Assembly (NCBI GenBank): GCA_963737225.1
Contig: CAVTSA010000009.1
Span: 1-64,000 of the forward strand
Direction of reading: 5' to 3'
Length of the DNA stretch: 64,000 nucleotides
Source: CAVTSA01 sp963737225
GTDB taxonomy: Bacteria > Chloroflexota > Dormibacteria > Dormibacterales > Dormibacteraceae
In this document: positions 1 through 8,124 of the stretch, one piece after another
Position numbering within the stretch: position 1 is the first letter of the stretch
Layout of the letters: each line of letters begins with the position of its first letter
Made by a program: the position numbers and the translations under genes
Notes under the pieces: model-generated
What the model was told of the DNA's origin: nothing
Databases searched by the model: none
The model's input: the letters and a program-made list of their open reading frames with translations, nothing else

Positions 1-45
1 CTGAAGCGATGCGGGCCCTGCCCTCTACTCATTCGTCGTCTTGTC

Positions 46-101
46 TTGGTGCACCAATCTCCCATTCCACGCAGGTGGATTCGGGCGGTCGACGCAACAC
101 C
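46..101 (+). repeat. Left inverted repeat of the IS30-family element
   Basis: There are two conserved blocks. The outer 19 bp starts with TTGGTGCACCAA and matches the right end with one mismatch. The inner 15 bp at 87-101 is an exact inverted match to 1513-1527. The sequence between the blocks is not conserved. The outward flank (1-45) does not look like the dispersed repeat family. Confidence 0.75.
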
Positions 102-288
102 CGCGGACAGTAGGACCTCACAGTATCGGTTCTGGACCGGTCCATCCGGCGCTTCTCGGCTGAGGGGTGCCCGGAGTTCGAAGAGCGAGGGAATGTCCGA
201 AAAGTGGACGCGCTGAGACGGCCGTAGAGGGCGCAGAGGAGCGGGCTGAGTACCAGAGGACTCAGCCCGGGTCGACGGGATGGCTACC

Positions 289-1491
289 TCAGGCGTTGCT
301 CAGGAGCTCGGCCAATGCCTCGCGGGGTTCGCGCCAGCCCAGGGTCTGGCGGGGACGCGTGTTCATCTGAAGCGCCACGAACTCGAGATCCTCAGCTGTG
401 TACATGCTGAGGTCAGTCCCCTTGGGGAAGTACTGGCGGAGGAGCCCGTTGGTGTTCTCGTTAGATCCCCGCTGCCAGGGGCTCGCCGGGTCGCAGAAGT
501 AAATCTGGAGCCCGGTCGCCACGCTGATCTCGAGGTGCCGGCCCATCTCCACCCCCTGGTCCCAGGTCAGCGTCTTCCAGAGCGTCTCGGGCAGCTTCTT
601 GGTTGCCTCGATCATGGCCTGGGCGACCTGTTCCGGCCCGTGGCCATGGGGCAGGTGGAGCAGGATCAGGTAGCGAGTGGCGCGTTCGACCAGGGTGCCA
701 ATGGCTGACCTCCCGTAGGCGCCCTGCAGGAGGTCGCCCTCCCAGTGCCCGGGCACCGCTCGGTCTTCGGCCTCCGCCGGCCGCTGGCTGATGTTGATCA
801 TGCCCGGGATCCGGCCACGTCGCTCCACGCTCGTGCGATGCGGCTTGCGCAGCGCACGTCCGGTGCGCAGACGCGAAGCCAGTTCCCGCCGCAGCGAGCC
901 ACGGCCCTGCACGTAGAGCGCTTTGTAGATCGTCTCGTGGGACACCCACATCTCCGGTCGGCCCGGGAACTCCCGACTGAGGCGGACCGCGATCTGCCTC
1001 GGACTGAGCCTCCACTCCAGCTTCCGTTCCACCAACTGGTGGAGCTCCGTGTTGAGCGCAAGCTTGCGCTCCTTCGGGCGCTGACGGCGAAGCTCGGCTC
1101 GGTACTGAGCTGCCAGCGGGTGATAGGCCCAGCGCCGGACTCGGGGTCGTCCCAGAGGAGTGCGCCGGTCAAGGATCCTGCGGGCTCGATACAGCTGGCG
1201 CATATTGCGGCGGACTTCCCGAACCACCGTCGAGGGTGCCCGGCCCAGCGTGCGGGCAATGGCGCGGAAGGACTCCCCACCTTCGATGCCGACCAGAATC
1301 AGCACCCGTTCCTCAAAGCTCAAGTAGCGCCCGCTCCCTGGCCGGTACGCGAAATCCGGAATCACCCCGCCTCGCCGTACGAACAGCAGACGTCCGCGCT
1401 TCCTGCTTAGCTCGAGGGCGGCCGCCGCCTCCACCGGACTCAACCCGGCACGGATGTACTGCCAGAACCGGTTCTCTCTGCACCGCAACAT
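289..1491 (-). CDS. IS30-family DDE transposase
   Basis: The 400-residue protein catalyses cut-and-paste transposition of the surrounding element. An N-terminal helix-turn-helix reads ESFRAIARTLGRAPSTVVRE. The DDE catalytic domain shows GHWEGDLL (first Asp), TWDQGVEM (second Asp) and SNENTNGLLRQYFPKGTDL (catalytic Glu with the IS30-type tail). Length fits the family. I chose the ATG at 1491 because GGAGGTGGAGGTC lies directly in front of it. A longer frame opens at a TTG (1569) but would translate the inverted repeat. All three catalytic residues are present and there is no frameshift, so the enzyme looks functional. Confidence 0.9.
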   Translation of the reverse strand: MLRCRENRFWQYIRAGLSPVEAAAALELSRKRGRLLFVRRGGVIPDFAYRPGSGRYLSFEERVLILVGIEGGESFRAIARTLGRAPSTVVREVRRNMRQLYRARRILDRRTPLGRPRVRRWAYHPLAAQYRAELRRQRPKERKLALNTELHQLVERKLEWRLSPRQIAVRLSREFPGRPEMWVSHETIYKALYVQGRGSLRRELASRLRTGRALRKPHRTSVERRGRIPGMINISQRPAEAEDRAVPGHWEGDLLQGAYGRSAIGTLVERATRYLILLHLPHGHGPEQVAQAMIEATKKLPETLWKTLTWDQGVEMGRHLEISVATGLQIYFCDPASPWQRGSNENTNGLLRQYFPKGTDLSMYTAEDLEFVALQMNTRPRQTLGWREPREALAELLSNA

Positions 1492-1512
1492 GACCTCCAC
1501 CTCCTCGGTGTA

Positions 1513-1583
1513 GGTGTTGCGTCGACCCTTTGACGACAAGGCACCGCAACTGGGCGATTGGTGCACCAACGGCCGACTCCGAT
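1513..1583 (-). repeat. Right inverted repeat of the IS, overlapping a dispersed palindromic repeat unit
   Basis: Positions 1513-1569 mirror the left end. Positions 1540-1583 also match the dispersed repeat unit seen at 32.2 and 35.9 kb: a GGCACCGC leader, then GGGCGATTGGTGCACCAAC, then GGCC.ACTCCGA. The palindrome core is at 1558-1569. The similarity continues outside the element, which suggests the IS inserted at or grew out of such a repeat. Confidence 0.7.
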
Positions 1584-1600
1584 AACGGCGCCCGGCGCTA

Positions 1601-1912
1601 CTACCCCATCTTCTCGTAAAGCTCGGTGTCGTAGGGCTCCAGGTTCGTCGGGTAGATGCGATCGAAGACGACCGACACCAGGGCCGGTGTCTGGACGACG
1701 CGAGTTCGCGCCGCCTCCCACTCCGCGATGTTGTTCCAGCGCTGGATGGTAGTCACCGAATTGTGCGGACCGTGAAAGCGCTTCCAGATCTCGAGACCGG
1801 GGAAGCCGGAGTCCAGCCAGACCTGATGCTTTTCCTGCAGGGTGGCGAGCAGCGCCCTCCCCTCGCCCACCTTCGGGATGTAAGTGTCCTTAACGATCAG
1901 CTGCTGCGCCAT
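1601..1912 (-). CDS. Small dimeric alpha/beta-barrel protein (NIPSNAP/ABM-like)
   Basis: The protein has 103 residues. The ATG at 1912 has GGGAGGTCACCC in front of it. The start lies inside the 3' end of the upstream ABC ATPase gene (23-bp overlap), so the two are probably translationally coupled and this is the last gene of the importer operon. The pattern resembles ferredoxin-like stress-response/monooxygenase folds: an N-terminal strand (QLIVKDTYIP), a helix (LLATLQEKHQVW), EIWKRFHGP, then TTIQRWNNIAEWEAAR and a C-terminal strand. No catalytic residues can be assigned. Its role beside an importer and sugar-catabolic genes is unknown. Confidence 0.7.
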   Translation of the reverse strand: MAQQLIVKDTYIPKVGEGRALLATLQEKHQVWLDSGFPGLEIWKRFHGPHNSVTTIQRWNNIAEWEAARTRVVQTPALVSVVFDRIYPTNLEPYDTELYEKMG

Positions 1913-2987
1913 GGGTGACCTCCCTCGAATCCGAGTTTTGAGACGGGACACGGGCCGGCCCCGCCGCGCTGACGAGCTCCCTTCCCGCGACCTCCGATTC
2001 CACCTGTGGCCGTCCGTCGTAGAGGAAGCACCGGGCCAGGCTCCCGCCCTCGGTTCTGTAGAGGGGCGGCGGCTCCTTCCAGCAGCGGTCCATGACCGCC
2101 GGGCAGCGGGCGGCGAAGCGGCACCCCGTCGACTCGCGACCCGGCTGGGCGTTCTCACCGGCCCGGGCGTCCAGCCAGCGCTGCTCGCCGTGCACGCGCG
2201 GAATCGACGAGACCAACAGCTGCGTGTAGGGATGCTTTGGCCGGCCGATGACCTCATCGACGGTGCCCTGCTCGACGACCGCGCCGCGATAGAGCACGAC
2301 GATCGTGCGGCACAGCTGGTACGCCGTGGTCAGGTCGTGCGTCACGTACAGGATCGCGACCCCCAGGTCCTCGTGCAGCTGGCGCAGCTCGCCCAGGATG
2401 GTCGCGCGAAGTGAGGCGTCGACCATCGAGACCGGTTCGTCCGCGAGCAAAACCTTCGGCCGGGTGAGCCACGCGCGCGCCACCATCAAGCGCTGCCGCT
2501 GGCCGCCGCTCAGCTGATGCGGGAACCGGCCCAGGGTGTCCCCGGGTCGGAGGCCGACACGCTCCAGGGCGTCGCGGATCATCGCGTGACCGCTTGCCCG
2601 ATCGGGCGCCAGGTGCAGGCGCTGCACCGGGACCTGCAGGACGTGGTCAACCCGGTAAAACGGGTTGTAGGCCTCGAAGGGGTCCTGGAAGACCGCTTGC
2701 ACGTCGCGGTGGAATTGGACCCGGTCGCCCCGGCGCCGGGTCATCAGGTCGCGCCCTCGGGACAGCACCTGTCCGGAAGTGGGACGCATCATCCCCATCA
2801 GGTGCCAGACCAGCGTCGTCTTCCCGCTTCCGCTCTCTCCCGCGACGGCGGCCAGCACCGGGGCGCTTGCCGGGATCGTGAGCGAAACCTCATCCAGTGC
2901 CGTCGTCGGGCGGCCGCCGCGGACCCCGCCGCCAAACGTCTTGGTGACACGCCGCGCCTCGATCAGCGGTGCCTCCTGCTCAGACAC
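1890..2987 (-). CDS. Dipeptide/oligopeptide-type ABC transporter ATP-binding protein (DppF/OppF-like)
   Basis: This is the second ATPase subunit of the importer, 365 residues. Motifs in order are Walker A GESGSGKTT, Q-loop AVFQDPFEAYNPFY, signature LSGGQRQRLMVARA, Walker B VLLADEPVSMVD, switch His in YVTHD, and a C-terminal oligo_HPY extension (HPYTQLLVSSIP) with conserved cysteines in GCRFAARCPAVMDRC. The frame is open further upstream, but the GTG at 2987 overlaps the stop of the preceding ATPase gene (GTGTCTGA), as expected in a tight operon. Substrate cannot be told from ATPases. Dpp-type systems move peptides, nickel or oligosaccharides. Confidence 0.93.
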   Translation of the reverse strand: MSEQEAPLIEARRVTKTFGGGVRGGRPTTALDEVSLTIPASAPVLAAVAGESGSGKTTLVWHLMGMMRPTSGQVLSRGRDLMTRRRGDRVQFHRDVQAVFQDPFEAYNPFYRVDHVLQVPVQRLHLAPDRASGHAMIRDALERVGLRPGDTLGRFPHQLSGGQRQRLMVARAWLTRPKVLLADEPVSMVDASLRATILGELRQLHEDLGVAILYVTHDLTTAYQLCRTIVVLYRGAVVEQGTVDEVIGRPKHPYTQLLVSSIPRVHGEQRWLDARAGENAQPGRESTGCRFAARCPAVMDRCWKEPPPLYRTEGGSLARCFLYDGRPQVESEVAGRELVSAAGPARVPSQNSDSREVTHGAAADR

Positions 2988-4023
2988 GGTTCGCCTCCGG
3001 GGTGGCCTCGGGTGCCGGCGCCGGCTCGATCGTGCCGCGGGGATCAGGCAGGGCCGAGTGTTCCGGATAGAGATGGCAGGCCACGCGCCGACCAGCGCCA
3101 AGTTCCAAGGTCTCCGGCATCGTGGCCCGGCAGGCGTCGAACGCGAACGGGCAGCGGGGATGGAATGGACATCCCTTCGGCATGGCCGACAGCGCCGGGG
3201 GCAACCCTGGGACGCCCACCATCCGCTGCTTGCGTTCCAGTTCCGGGAGGCTGTCGATCAGCATCCTGGTGTAGGGATGGCGCGGGTTGTCGACAACATC
3301 GGCGGCCGGCCCGAGTTCGACCAGCCGGCCACCGTAGAGCACACCGACGGTGTGCGCGAACTGCGCCACCAGCCCCATGTCGTGGCCGATCAAGATCACG
3401 GCCGACCCGGCCGCTTCCTGGACCTCGGCCAGGGTCGCGATCACCTGACGCTGGACGACAACGTCGAGCGCGCTGGTCGGTTCGTCGGCGATGATGACCT
3501 TCGGCTGCATGGAGGCCGCGATCGCGATCGCGACGCGCTGCTTCATCCCTCCACTCAGCTGGTGCGGGTAGGCTCCGGCCACGGTGGCAGCGAGTCCAAC
3601 CTGGTCGAGCAACTCCACCACACGCGCGTGAATCTGAGCGGAGCTCTGCCGTCTAGCGTGTGCGGCGATGCCATCACGGATCTGCTCGCCGACCTTCATC
3701 ACGGGGTTGAGAGAGTTCATCGCCCCCTGCGGGACCAGAGACAGGTCGCGAAGCCGCAGCCGGCGGAGCTCGGTGGGGCTCATCCGCAGCAGGTCGCGGC
3801 CGCCAAGCAGCACCCGCCCGGCTGAGATCCGGGCCGGCGGCCGGAGCAGGCGCATGATCGCCATCGCGGTCGTCGTCTTGCCGGACCCGGACTCACCGAT
3901 CAGGCCCAAGCGCTCGCCGGGACGGAGCGTGAAGGTCACACCGTCGACGGCGGGTGCCAGTCGCGGGCTGTCGGTGTAGTTGACGCGAAGCCCCTCGACG
4001 CTGAGGATCGGCTCCTCAGCCAC
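2980..4023 (-). CDS. Dipeptide/oligopeptide-type ABC transporter ATP-binding protein (DppD/OppD-like)
   Basis: This is the first ATPase subunit, 347 residues. It has Walker A GESGSGKTTT, Q-loop VPQGAMNSLNP, signature LSGGMKQRVAIA, Walker B VIIADEPTSALD, the H-loop LIGHD and the oligo_HPY tail HPYTRMLIDSLPEL with GCPFHPRCPFAFDAC. The GTG start overlaps the permease stop by 8 bp, and the gene's own end overlaps the next ATPase by 8 bp. All ATPase residues are intact. It forms a heterodimer with the downstream ATPase on the cytoplasmic face of the two permeases. Confidence 0.94.
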   Translation of the reverse strand: MAEEPILSVEGLRVNYTDSPRLAPAVDGVTFTLRPGERLGLIGESGSGKTTTAMAIMRLLRPPARISAGRVLLGGRDLLRMSPTELRRLRLRDLSLVPQGAMNSLNPVMKVGEQIRDGIAAHARRQSSAQIHARVVELLDQVGLAATVAGAYPHQLSGGMKQRVAIAIAASMQPKVIIADEPTSALDVVVQRQVIATLAEVQEAAGSAVILIGHDMGLVAQFAHTVGVLYGGRLVELGPAADVVDNPRHPYTRMLIDSLPELERKQRMVGVPGLPPALSAMPKGCPFHPRCPFAFDACRATMPETLELGAGRRVACHLYPEHSALPDPRGTIEPAPAPEATPEANRV

Positions 4024-4921
4024 GATTGTTGAGCCTCGGGTTCACGAAACGATCGAGCCCAAGCGAGATCATGAGGAGGCTCAGGAAGAGCAGGACGATG
4101 ATGATCATCGGCGGCCCGAACCACCACCACTCGCCGCGCAGCACCGCGCTGTAGGTCATCATCCAGTAGATCGCCGAGCCGAGGGAGGTGTCGCCGGTTC
4201 CAAGCCCCAGGGCCGCCAGGCCGACCGAGGCGAGCACCGCCGCGCTGACCGCCCAGACCAGGCTGGCAGCGGCAAAGGGCAGGATGTTGGGCGCCACCTC
4301 GCGGAACGCGATCTCCAGCTCGCTCTCGCCGCCCATGCGTGCGACGGCGATGTAGGTCCGCTCGCGCACCGAGAGCACCTGCGCGCGCATCAGCCGGGTC
4401 GGCACCATCCAGGAAAGGAACGCGATCGCCAGGCCGAGCGAGAGCGCGCTGAGCTGGGTCACGTGGTTGGCGATGACGATCAGGATCGCGATCCCGGGGA
4501 TGGTGAGGAGTGAGTCGCTCAGGGCTCGGATGACCATGTCGACGGGTCCGCCGAAGAAGCCGGCCAGCAGCGCCAGGACGACACCTATACCGACACCGAT
4601 AAAGCCCGCGATGAGGCCGATCTTCACCGTCTCCGGCGTGCTGTAGATCATCGCCGCGAAGACGTCGCGGCCCTGGCCGTCCGTGCCCAGCAGGTGGGCG
4701 GTCGAAGGGGCAAGGTTGGGGTCGACGGCACCCACCTGCGAGAGCGCCGCGGGAACGAAGAGGGGGCCTACCAGCCCGAAGAGGATGATCGCCAGGAAGA
4801 GCAGGACCCCTCCGATCAGCATCCCCGACACCCTCTCGTCCCGGGCGCCGCGCCGCAGCGCCCCGAGAAAACCTCGGGGCCTGTCGTCGCGTTCGCTGCT
4901 CGTGGGCAGGGCGACCGTCAT
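4016..4921 (-). CDS. ABC transporter permease (DppC/OppC-like)
   Basis: This 301-residue inner-membrane permease has an N-terminal soluble stretch (OppC_N-like), then about six hydrophobic segments. The EAA-type coupling loop is near ARMGGESELEIAFREVAPNI. A DppC-type periplasmic loop (LLGTDGQGRDVFAAMIYSTP) follows the first membrane segment. ATG overlaps the upstream permease stop (ATGA), so it belongs to the same operon. It pairs with the DppB-like subunit to form the translocation channel. Confidence 0.92.
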   Translation of the reverse strand: MTVALPTSSERDDRPRGFLGALRRGARDERVSGMLIGGVLLFLAIILFGLVGPLFVPAALSQVGAVDPNLAPSTAHLLGTDGQGRDVFAAMIYSTPETVKIGLIAGFIGVGIGVVLALLAGFFGGPVDMVIRALSDSLLTIPGIAILIVIANHVTQLSALSLGLAIAFLSWMVPTRLMRAQVLSVRERTYIAVARMGGESELEIAFREVAPNILPFAAASLVWAVSAAVLASVGLAALGLGTGDTSLGSAIYWMMTYSAVLRGEWWWFGPPMIIIVLLFLSLLMISLGLDRFVNPRLNNRG

Positions 4922-5919
4922 GCCTTGCTATACCTCACCCGGGGATCGATGAAGGGATAGAGCAGGTCGACCACGAACAACGTCATGGCGAGGGTGGCGA
5001 TCAGCACCAGGACGATACCCTGGATCGTGAAGAAGTCCTTCTGCGAGATCGCCTGGAAGAGCAGGAAGCCGACGCCCGGATAGTTGAATACGACCTCGAC
5101 CAGGATCGCCCCTGAGACCGCGGTTCCCAGAGCGACCGCGAGGCCGGTGATCTGGGGCAGCATGGCGTTGCGGATCCCGTACCAGAGGAAGATGCGCCTG
5201 GGCGAGAGCCCCTTCGCCTCCGCGAACAGGATGTAGTCCTCACCCAACACCGACACCATGGTGCCACGCATGCCCACCGCCCACCCCCCGGCGAGCCCGA
5301 GGATGAGTGCGGCGGCGGGCAGGATGCTGTGGTACAGGACGTCCAGGATGGTAGGGAGGTCGAATGCCTCCGTCTCGGAGCTGTTGAACGCTCCGCCACC
5401 CGGAAGGGCACGAAAGACGGTAGAGAAGACGAAGATCAGGGCCAGCCCGATCAGGAACTGGGGAACCGACCCCAGGACCATGAAGACCGGCCCCAGAGCC
5501 TTGATCACCCTGGGCGCGGTCGGCCACGCGAGGGCCGCACCGAGCAGGCAGCCGAGGGCGAACGCGATTACGATGCACGTCCCGAGGAGCCCGAACGTCC
5601 AGAAGATGGTGGCCCGGATCTCGGTGCCGACCGTCTCGGGGTAGTTCTGGATCGAGTATCCGAGGTCGAAGTGGGCCAGGCGGTCCCAGTAGTCGGCGTA
5701 CTGCTGCCAGAGCGGGTCGTTGAGCCCGAACTTCGCATCCAGCGCCTTGGCCACGGCGGCCGCGTTGAACCCCTGGCTTCCCTGGATCGCAGCTCGCTGC
5801 GCCAGCTCAGCCTCGATCGGGTTTCCCGGAATCAGTCGTGGGATCAGAAAGTTGGCGGTGAACGCGATCACCACGACCACGATGAGAAGCCCGATCCGCT
5901 TCAGGACGTACGAGCCCAC
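4918..5919 (-). CDS. ABC transporter permease (DppB/OppB-like)
   Basis: This 333-residue inner-membrane permease begins with an N-terminal transmembrane helix (VLKRIGLLIVVVVIAFTANF). The DppB-type element DPLWQQYADYWDRLAHFDLG follows. The coupling loop is AEAKGLSPRRIFLWYGIRNA, and the C-terminus FIDPRVRYSKA is typical of the family. The start is GTG at 5919, only 27 bp after the stop of the substrate-binding protein gene. Sequence length and topology are normal for the family. Confidence 0.93.
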   Translation of the reverse strand: MGSYVLKRIGLLIVVVVIAFTANFLIPRLIPGNPIEAELAQRAAIQGSQGFNAAAVAKALDAKFGLNDPLWQQYADYWDRLAHFDLGYSIQNYPETVGTEIRATIFWTFGLLGTCIVIAFALGCLLGAALAWPTAPRVIKALGPVFMVLGSVPQFLIGLALIFVFSTVFRALPGGGAFNSSETEAFDLPTILDVLYHSILPAAALILGLAGGWAVGMRGTMVSVLGEDYILFAEAKGLSPRRIFLWYGIRNAMLPQITGLAVALGTAVSGAILVEVVFNYPGVGFLLFQAISQKDFFTIQGIVLVLIATLAMTLFVVDLLYPFIDPRVRYSKA

Positions 5920-5946
5920 GTCAGGTCGTCTCCGCAGCGTCGTCCG

Positions 5947-7848
5947 TCACGTGTTCGCCTTCTTCAGGGTGTGCACCACCATGTTCCAGGCCTCCCAGCA
6001 TGGGTAGGGTGCCACATAGGGGTTGGCGGCGTCAGGCCAGCCGGTCCAGTTGCTGTTGTCGACCGTGACCACCCAGCGCTCGTCGGTCAGCATGAGCTGA
6101 GGCATGTCCCGCAGATAGATGTTGAGCGCCTGGGCGACGGCGTTCATGTACTGGGTATTGGTCGGCGACCCGGGCACCGAGTCCATGTATTCGATCAGCT
6201 TTGTGTATTCCGCGTTTTGGTAGCGGCCGGCGTTGAGAATGCTGGGGACGTTCTGACCGATCGGAGCGTAGTACTGGCTGCTCAGGTCGCGCAGCGTGTC
6301 CTCGGGGTCGAACAGGCTGCCGCAGTGGATGCTGATGAAGGTATCGAAGTCGCCGCTCAGCATCGCCGTCGTCGGCACCGTGGAGTTCGCCGGATAGATC
6401 GTCTCGACGACCGCGAAGCCCGCGTTCTTCAGCTGCTGACCCACGATCGGCACCAGCGGCGCGAAGCCCTGGTCCGCCTGCACCGGCACCTGCAGCGCCT
6501 GGCCGTTTTTCGCCCACTGACCCGAGCTGTTCTTCGAGTAGCCGGCGGCCTGCATGTGCTGCTTGACCAGCGACGGGCTCGGGTTGTCGCGGTTCCACTT
6601 CTTGATGACCTTGTCCAGCTGTCCGCCCGATGGAAGCCACTTCTTCGTGATGTAGCCGGAGAACGGGGCCGTGATAGGCGTGTTCGAGGAGGCGTAGGCG
6701 ACCGACGAGATCTTCTTGCGGTCCAGCGCGTAGTTGACCGCGAGGCGGACGTCCGCGTTGTTCCAGGGCTCCTTGTCGAGGTTGAAGTAGAAGCAGTAGC
6801 CACAGCCGTCCGGAGCGCCCCAGATCGGCCCCTTCTTCTCCCAGGTCTGCAGCTTCGCGTTGCGGGGCTGGGCGGCCAGGAAGGTGTTGACCTGGAGCGC
6901 GTTCCCGGCGTCGGCCTGGTTCGAGATGTACAGCTGCCCCATCGCCTGGTCGGCGGCGGCCGGGATCAAGATGATCCGCTCCGGCGCCGGCATGGAGGAT
7001 TTGAACCCGCTCTTGACGCCCCACCATTCGTCCCGGCGCGTGTAGATCTGCTGCTCGGGCGACGACGAGGTGAGCGTGTACGCGCCGGTGCCGATCGGCC
7101 AGCCCTTGCTCAGGTCGAAGTTGGTGAAGGTCTGCGGGTTCTGGCCCTGCCAGATGTGGGCCGGCAGCATCACCTCGTGGTTCTCATGACCGAGTCCGAG
7201 GTTGTACTCGAAGAAGCGAGGCAGCGGCGACTTGAGGTGGAGGATCGCGGTCAGGTCGTCCACGACCTCGACCTCTTCCAGGCTCTGCTGGTAGATCGTC
7301 GAGTACTGGAGCGTCGGCGAGTTGTCGCGCAGCATCTCCAGCGTGTATTTCACGTCGGCGGTCGAGAACGGCTGGCCGTCCGCCCACTCGATGCCGTTCC
7401 GCAGCTTGACCGTGACCTGGGTGTAATCGGAGTTGTAGGTAGCAGAGGTGGCCTGCCACGGGATCACCTTGCCCGTGTTCAGGTTCGTGTACATGAGGTC
7501 CTCGTAGATCGTCTTGAGGCCGGCCTCACGCTGCGGGTTGTAGGTGATGTCCGCGTAGATGTTGTAGTTGTCGGTCGAGGGGAGGACGGTGTAGAAGCCC
7601 CAGGGGGTGAAGATCAGGGTCTGTCCCCGGCTCGGGGTGCGGGTGCTGGCGAACGCGGTCGCGCCGGTCGCCCCGATGGCGTCGAGCAGACCCCCCAGTA
7701 CCGCGACCGAAAAGCCGAGCTTGGCGCCTCCGGCGATGAACCCGCGGCGACTGAGCTTGCCCCACTCGAAGTCGTCGAGCAGGTTCTCGAGCCTCGCGGC
7801 AGGGCCCCGAGGTGCGGGTGGACTGGGTCGGCAGTTCTTACAACTCAT
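5947..7848 (-). CDS. Tat-exported substrate-binding protein of the ABC importer (SBP family 5)
   Basis: The protein has 633 residues. A Tat-type signal (LSRRGFIAGGAKLGFSVAVLGGLL, residues about 32-55; twin Arg visible) precedes the mature domain. Family-5 traits include KLRNGIEWADGQPFSTADVKYTLE, VNYALDRKKISSVAYA and TFISIHCGSLFDPED. No lipobox follows the signal, so the protein is probably released or membrane-tethered by other means. ATG at 7848 has GAGGGAAATAGATC in front. It is the first gene of the importer operon and sets substrate specificity. Family 5 covers oligopeptides and plant oligosaccharides, and the adjacent sugar-acid operon favours a carbohydrate. Confidence 0.92.
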   Translation of the reverse strand: MSCKNCRPSPPAPRGPAARLENLLDDFEWGKLSRRGFIAGGAKLGFSVAVLGGLLDAIGATGATAFASTRTPSRGQTLIFTPWGFYTVLPSTDNYNIYADITYNPQREAGLKTIYEDLMYTNLNTGKVIPWQATSATYNSDYTQVTVKLRNGIEWADGQPFSTADVKYTLEMLRDNSPTLQYSTIYQQSLEEVEVVDDLTAILHLKSPLPRFFEYNLGLGHENHEVMLPAHIWQGQNPQTFTNFDLSKGWPIGTGAYTLTSSSPEQQIYTRRDEWWGVKSGFKSSMPAPERIILIPAAADQAMGQLYISNQADAGNALQVNTFLAAQPRNAKLQTWEKKGPIWGAPDGCGYCFYFNLDKEPWNNADVRLAVNYALDRKKISSVAYASSNTPITAPFSGYITKKWLPSGGQLDKVIKKWNRDNPSPSLVKQHMQAAGYSKNSSGQWAKNGQALQVPVQADQGFAPLVPIVGQQLKNAGFAVVETIYPANSTVPTTAMLSGDFDTFISIHCGSLFDPEDTLRDLSSQYYAPIGQNVPSILNAGRYQNAEYTKLIEYMDSVPGSPTNTQYMNAVAQALNIYLRDMPQLMLTDERWVVTVDNSNWTGWPDAANPYVAPYPCWEAWNMVVHTLKKANT

Positions 7849-7943
7849 GATCTATTTCCCTCGCCCGAACATGTGGAAGAGCCTTCCGATTCGCGGATTC
7901 CCGATATATGAAATCCGCTTCAAACAGCGATACGGTGCCATAG

Positions 7944-8085
7944 TAGGACCGTCGCCCGTTCTGGTCAAGCGCCGAGGTCACCAGGGCCAGCCGACGTTGA
8001 CGCTCTCCTGAACCTAGGACGCTCGCCCGTTCCGGTCAAGTGCCGAGGTCACCGGGGCAAGCCGACGTTGACGCCGTCCCGAACG
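7944..8085. repeat. Two tandem imperfect 71-bp repeats in a divergent promoter region
   Basis: Positions 7944-8014 and 8015-8085 align without gaps at 61 of 71 positions by eye. Each unit starts TAGGAC and contains TCGCCCGTT, GGTCAAG, GCCGAGGTCACC and GCCGACGTTGACGC. They fill the gap between the importer operon (minus strand) and the IclR gene (plus strand). They look like duplicated regulator-binding modules, possibly for the IclR protein, but no operator has been matched. Confidence 0.8.
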
Positions 8086-8124
8086 ATCGCCTATAACGAT
8101 CCGTGGAGCAAAGATTTCCCAAAC

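Larger units (their letters stand above)
46..1569 (-). mobile_element. IS30-family insertion sequence (complete by its ends)
   Basis: The element is about 1.5 kb, bounded by inverted repeats at 46-101 and 1513-1569, with one transposase gene on the minus strand. Both outer ends begin with the perfect 12-bp palindrome TTGGTGCACCAA followed by TC(T/G)CCCA. An inner 15-bp block, GGTCGACGCAACACC, is repeated exactly in inverted orientation. The 187 bases between the left inner block and the transposase stop hold no gene I can support. I see no convincing target-site duplication (gtc on the left, cgg on the right). If the outer palindromes are instead flanking genomic repeats, the element would run from 87 to 1527. 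Confidence 0.75.

Noticed and set aside
280..1410. Large open frames on the plus strand over the IS30 transposase
   Set aside because: They are shadows of the minus-strand transposase in GC-rich DNA. The DDE motifs and ribosome-binding site lie in the minus frame.
5329..7911. 860-codon plus-strand open frame over the substrate-binding protein gene
   Set aside because: It is a mirror of the minus-strand importer genes, Arg/Val/His-rich and without a recognisable domain.
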